64,000 nt of DNA from Psychrobacillus psychrodurans. GTDB lineage: Bacteria; Bacillota; Bacilli; Bacillales_A; Planococcaceae. How positions within the stretch are numbered: the stretch's first letter is position 1; every line of letters begins with the position of its first letter. Shown here in pieces: positions 61,473 to 64,000 of this stretch. Below the pieces are notes generated by a model. That model was not told where the DNA came from and did not search any database. It saw nothing but the letters and a program-made list of their open reading frames with translations. The DNA lies in the NCBI GenBank assembly GCA_900114885.1, contig FOUN01000004.1, positions 170,783-234,782 on the forward strand. Reading direction: 5' to 3'. The position numbers and the translations under genes were made by a program.

Positions 61473-61619
61473 GTTTAGCTCCCCTTTAGTTATAATATCT
61501 TACATCCTCTATATTATTGCGTGTAAAGAATTATATATTGTAGTATTTTACGTATAATGGTACTTTTTTAATATTATTAAAACACACGGTAAAAAAAGTG
61601 AGAGGAGAATATAAGATAG

Positions 61620-62870
61620 ATGAAAATATTCAAAGAAGATTTACAATATATTTGTCAGCTCATTTATGACATCCATCAAATCCCTGTTTATTATGTCAAT
61701 CAATTTGGTGAGTTTGAATATGAACTTTCAAAAAATGAACTGCGTAACAATCCATACTATGAGCAATTCAAAGAGCAGATTAGGTTATATAGTTATGAGG
61801 AGGATCCACATGATTTCCCCATTTTCTTCTCGAATTCAAATCTGAACTGTTTCTTTATCAATCTTAAAGAAAATAATCTTTTTTTAGGGTCAATTATTGT
61901 TGGCCCTACGTTGGAATCAGAAATAGAAGATGAAGAAATCAGCAAAGTCTTGGATATTTTCAAAGGAAATACAAACAAAGGGAAGCTCATTGACTACTAT
62001 CAAGCCGTACCAATTATTGATAAGAAAAAACTTCTAACGGCTAGCCTCTTGGTTTATTATTTAGCTTACCGCAAAATGTTAGATGAAACGATTGTTCTTC
62101 AAAATAATAAATCTTTAAACGTAATCATAATTGAATCCAAGGAACTGGAACTTGAGCTTTCCAAAGGGAGAAGAAATTTCATTTTTCATTCAAATCTTTC
62201 ATATGAACGAGTTTTGCTTGATTATGTTAGAAATGGACGTATAGATAAATTAAAAGATACCTTTGATTACTCTATTGTTGGTGAGGCAGAATTGGGTTTA
62301 TTATCGAAACGAAATCGCTTGAGAAGTGAAAAAAATTTAATGATAACTGGAGTTGCACTTGTCTGCAGGGCTGCTATTGAAGGCGGCTTAAATGAGGAAA
62401 CAGCATTTACCTTAAGTGATTTTTATATTCAACAAATCGAGGAATTAAGAAGCCTAAAGACGATATTGAACTTAATGGAAGAAGCTATAATAGATTATAC
62501 AAAGCGAGTACGACAATTGAATGTAGAAAGGTATTCTGCAACAATAACTACATGCCAAGACTATATTTATAAGCATCTGTATGGGGACATTACACTTGAT
62601 CAACTTGCCAAAATATGTAGTCTAAGTCCTAATTATTTATCATCTCTTTTCAAGAAAGAAGTTGGTATACCAGTAAGTGAATATATTCAACGACAACGAA
62701 TAGATGAAGCGAAAAGACTATTAGAGTTAACGAAGTATTCAATTTCAGAAATAAGTACTTGGCTAAATTTTAACGATCAAAGTTATTTTATAAAAACTTT
62801 TAAAAAATATACTGGTTTAACCCCAAGGCAGTTTAGAAATAATCATGGTATGGATATTACTCCAACTTGA
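61620..62870 (+). CDS. AraC-family transcriptional regulator
   Basis: A 416-residue protein with two C-terminal helix-turn-helix units: YKHLYGDITLDQLAKICSLSPNYLSSLFKKEVG and the AraC signature EISTWLNFNDQSYFIKTFKKYTGLTPRQFR. The N-terminal 300 residues match no domain I recognise with confidence; they may bind a small molecule. The ribosome site AGAGGAG is 12 bases from the ATG, rather far. The divergent SDR gene is a plausible target. Confidence 0.88.
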   Translation: MKIFKEDLQYICQLIYDIHQIPVYYVNQFGEFEYELSKNELRNNPYYEQFKEQIRLYSYEEDPHDFPIFFSNSNLNCFFINLKENNLFLGSIIVGPTLESEIEDEEISKVLDIFKGNTNKGKLIDYYQAVPIIDKKKLLTASLLVYYLAYRKMLDETIVLQNNKSLNVIIIESKELELELSKGRRNFIFHSNLSYERVLLDYVRNGRIDKLKDTFDYSIVGEAELGLLSKRNRLRSEKNLMITGVALVCRAAIEGGLNEETAFTLSDFYIQQIEELRSLKTILNLMEEAIIDYTKRVRQLNVERYSATITTCQDYIYKHLYGDITLDQLAKICSLSPNYLSSLFKKEVGIPVSEYIQRQRIDEAKRLLELTKYSISEISTWLNFNDQSYFIKTFKKYTGLTPRQFRNNHGMDITPT

Positions 62871-62894
62871 TTGGAGAAGAATATTTCCAAACAA

Positions 62895-62925
62895 AAAGAG
62901 CCTCTCTTAAAGAGAAACTCCTTTC
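62895..62925 (-). terminator. Terminator of the decayed transporter gene
   Basis: On the minus strand GTTTCTCTTTAAGAGAGGC forms a stem followed by TCTTTTTGTTTG. It resembles the hairpin at 54740-54770. Confidence 0.65.
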
Positions 62926-62929
62926 GAAT

Positions 62930-63160
62930 TACAATGGGAAGAAAATTGGAAATGCAATCATCATGATGATGAATATAACTATTTGTAAGGGAATCCCCGC
63001 CTTGATAAAATCAAAGAATTTATACCCTCCTGCGGTCATTACTAACGCATTGGTTGAGATGTTACAGGAGTTGCAAATGCCATGCTCGATGAAACAGCAA
63101 TTGCGAAAGAAATGGATTTTGCATGTTGTACATAAGAGATTTAAACCATTTCCTTATTGT
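62930..63160 (-). pseudogene. Frameshifted C-terminal fragment of an SLC13/DASS-type transporter
   Basis: The minus strand reads AKSISFAIAVSSSMAFATPV then TSQP, and after a one-base frameshift NALVMTAGGYKFFDFIKAGI then PLQIVIFIMMIAFPIFFPL and stop. The ATP-x-x-x-PNALV and FIKAGIPL blocks are typical of Na/dicarboxylate (DASS) carriers. No intact N-terminal part precedes it; the GNAT gene starts the next reading unit. So this is a decayed remnant of about 77 codons. Confidence 0.7.
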
Positions 63161-63641
63161 AAATTGCATTAATAGAATCCCAATCAAGTGGCCTTGACAT
63201 ACTTACTTCACTTTTCTCCACAGACTTGAAACCAAATTGTTCGTAAAGTGTATGAGCATCTCTTGTCGCCAAATGAAAACTAGTGCCTTTCAATTTCGGG
63301 TTTTCCGTAATAATAGTCATTAACCATTTGCTTAGACCATTCCCCCTATACTCAGGAAGTATAAAGACATCTCCTAACCAAGAATATCGCACAAGATCTG
63401 ATACAACACGAGCAAAACCAATTTGTTTTGGAGAACCCTTAGTTGGATCGCCATCATAAACACCATAGCATAGAATAGAGTTGTCAATTGATGCTTCTAC
63501 TAGTTCTTTTGATGTTCCTTTTAACCAATAGGATTCTTGACTTAAAAAATTATAGATAATATCAATATCCAAGTATTTTTTGTCTGTACTTAAATAAAAA
63601 CCATCTTTACTAACAAACTCAATATCTGCTTTCCAAACCAT
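63141..63641 (-). CDS. GNAT-family acetyltransferase
   Basis: A 166-residue acetyltransferase: LGDVFILPEYRGNGLSKWLMTIIT is the acetyl-CoA loop near 95-118 and HTLYEQFGFKSVEKSE is the C-terminal block. The substrate is unknown. GGGGAG precedes the ATG. It reads toward the transporter remnant. Confidence 0.85.
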   Translation of the reverse strand: MVWKADIEFVSKDGFYLSTDKKYLDIDIIYNFLSQESYWLKGTSKELVEASIDNSILCYGVYDGDPTKGSPKQIGFARVVSDLVRYSWLGDVFILPEYRGNGLSKWLMTIITENPKLKGTSFHLATRDAHTLYEQFGFKSVEKSEVSMSRPLDWDSINAIYNKEMV

Positions 63642-64000
63642 TTATACTCCCCATTTCCATATATATCTCTATTTGAGTCAATTTGAAAAAAATATTAAAA
63701 AGTGAAATCCGAACAACATTGGAATCTCCAACGCACTTTCGTGTCTCGATGCTAGCTAAACCGTAGAGAAACAGGCGTACGCTTCCCGCATCAGTCAGTA
63801 GGTTCAACTTTTAAATCGAATAATTAAGTAATAATTTTTGTTCTTAATTAAACCTACTAATTATGAAATTGACTCATTTATTATAATATTATAAATAGGC
63901 TTAAATTGAATGTAGAATGGATGTATGGACACATCTTGGTTAAGTCACTAAAATTGAACTAACGAAAGGTCGTGTCTGTAATATGAGTCAAAAACGTTAT
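63642..64000. other. Right-edge intergenic region
   Basis: AT-rich region with one GC-richer patch (63710-63800), possibly a worn copy of the dispersed repeat (ends with GCGTACGCTTCCCGC). An ATG at 63983 (MSQKRY to the window edge) could start a new gene, but its ribosome site (AAAGG) is far away and the frame is too short to judge. Confidence 0.4.

Noticed and set aside
62867..63172. 101-codon plus-strand frame after the AraC gene
   Set aside because: It starts on the AraC stop region and lies antisense to the transporter remnant, whose minus-strand translation has clear family motifs.

Overview
The window reads as low-GC Bacillota chromosome of the order Bacillales, most likely a Planococcaceae-like genus. 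This is inferred from Bacillus-type gene order (cggR-gap-pgk-tpiA-gpmI-eno; nudix-rapZ-yvcK-whiA-crh; hprK-lgt-yvoD-ppaX-yvoF; uvrB-uvrA), from ComK, Crh and HprK, and from AT-rich intergenic DNA with strong AGGAGG-type ribosome binding sites. No prophage, insertion sequence or CRISPR array was seen. The sequence opens inside a peptidase-like gene and ends just after a possible start codon.

Layout. 0-1 kb: end of a papain/C39-like peptidase gene and a small lipoprotein. 0.9-8.6 kb: glycolytic operon on the minus strand, headed by CggR with a clear two-site CggR operator. 8.7-10 kb: ECF sigma factor/anti-sigma pair. 10-14 kb: GNAT acetyltransferase, LemA/TPM pair, mini-catalase behind a Fur/PerR-like box, tRNA-Arg(CCG). 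14-22 kb: clpP under a CtsR operator, isochorismatase-like hydrolase, crh-whiA-yvcK-rapZ-nudix, trxB and a TPR protein. 22-27.5 kb: histidine operon hisZGDBA-hisIE, with hisH and hisF absent. 28-32 kb: yvoF-ppaX-yvoD-lgt-hprK. 32-40 kb: amidase, YvlB-like protein, uvrBA under a LexA-like box. 39.6-45 kb: M14 carboxypeptidase, IDEAL protein, ComK, YhjD-like protein, EAL/HDOD protein, enoyl-CoA hydratase. 45-46.3 kb: a type I toxin-antitoxin locus of the Hol_Tox/TxpA style and a duplicated 250-bp repeat. 46.3-51 kb: DUF378 protein, two EamA transporters, LysR regulator, DUF2268 protease. 51-56 kb: methyltransferase-luxS-mccA-mccB sulfur operon and a deaminase-like amidohydrolase. 56-64 kb: two-component system with ankyrin and DUF4822 lipoproteins, SDR dehydrogenase, AraC regulator, a decayed transporter gene, GNAT acetyltransferase.

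The most unusual signal is a set of four intergenic arrays (8.23, 12.63, 27.53 and 33.06 kb). In each, an 8-9 bp core recurs almost exactly every 21 bp, two turns of B-DNA. Arrays 1 and 3 use the core AATCGCAA and arrays 2 and 4 the core GCAAGTAA. In three arrays the intervening bases are essentially unrelated, so the core and its phase appear to be what is kept. The large array (31 cores, 687 bp) has a higher-order structure in which a 29-bp interval follows every third or fourth 21-bp interval. I do not know of a described system that matches this.

A second class of dispersed element is a GC-rich, imperfectly palindromic repeat, with ends like GGTGGCGACTCC and GGAAAGCGTCCACC, present in at least seven full or partial copies. 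All functional calls come from reading the sequence without database searches; gene starts were moved to internal codons where a ribosome binding site clearly favoured them.
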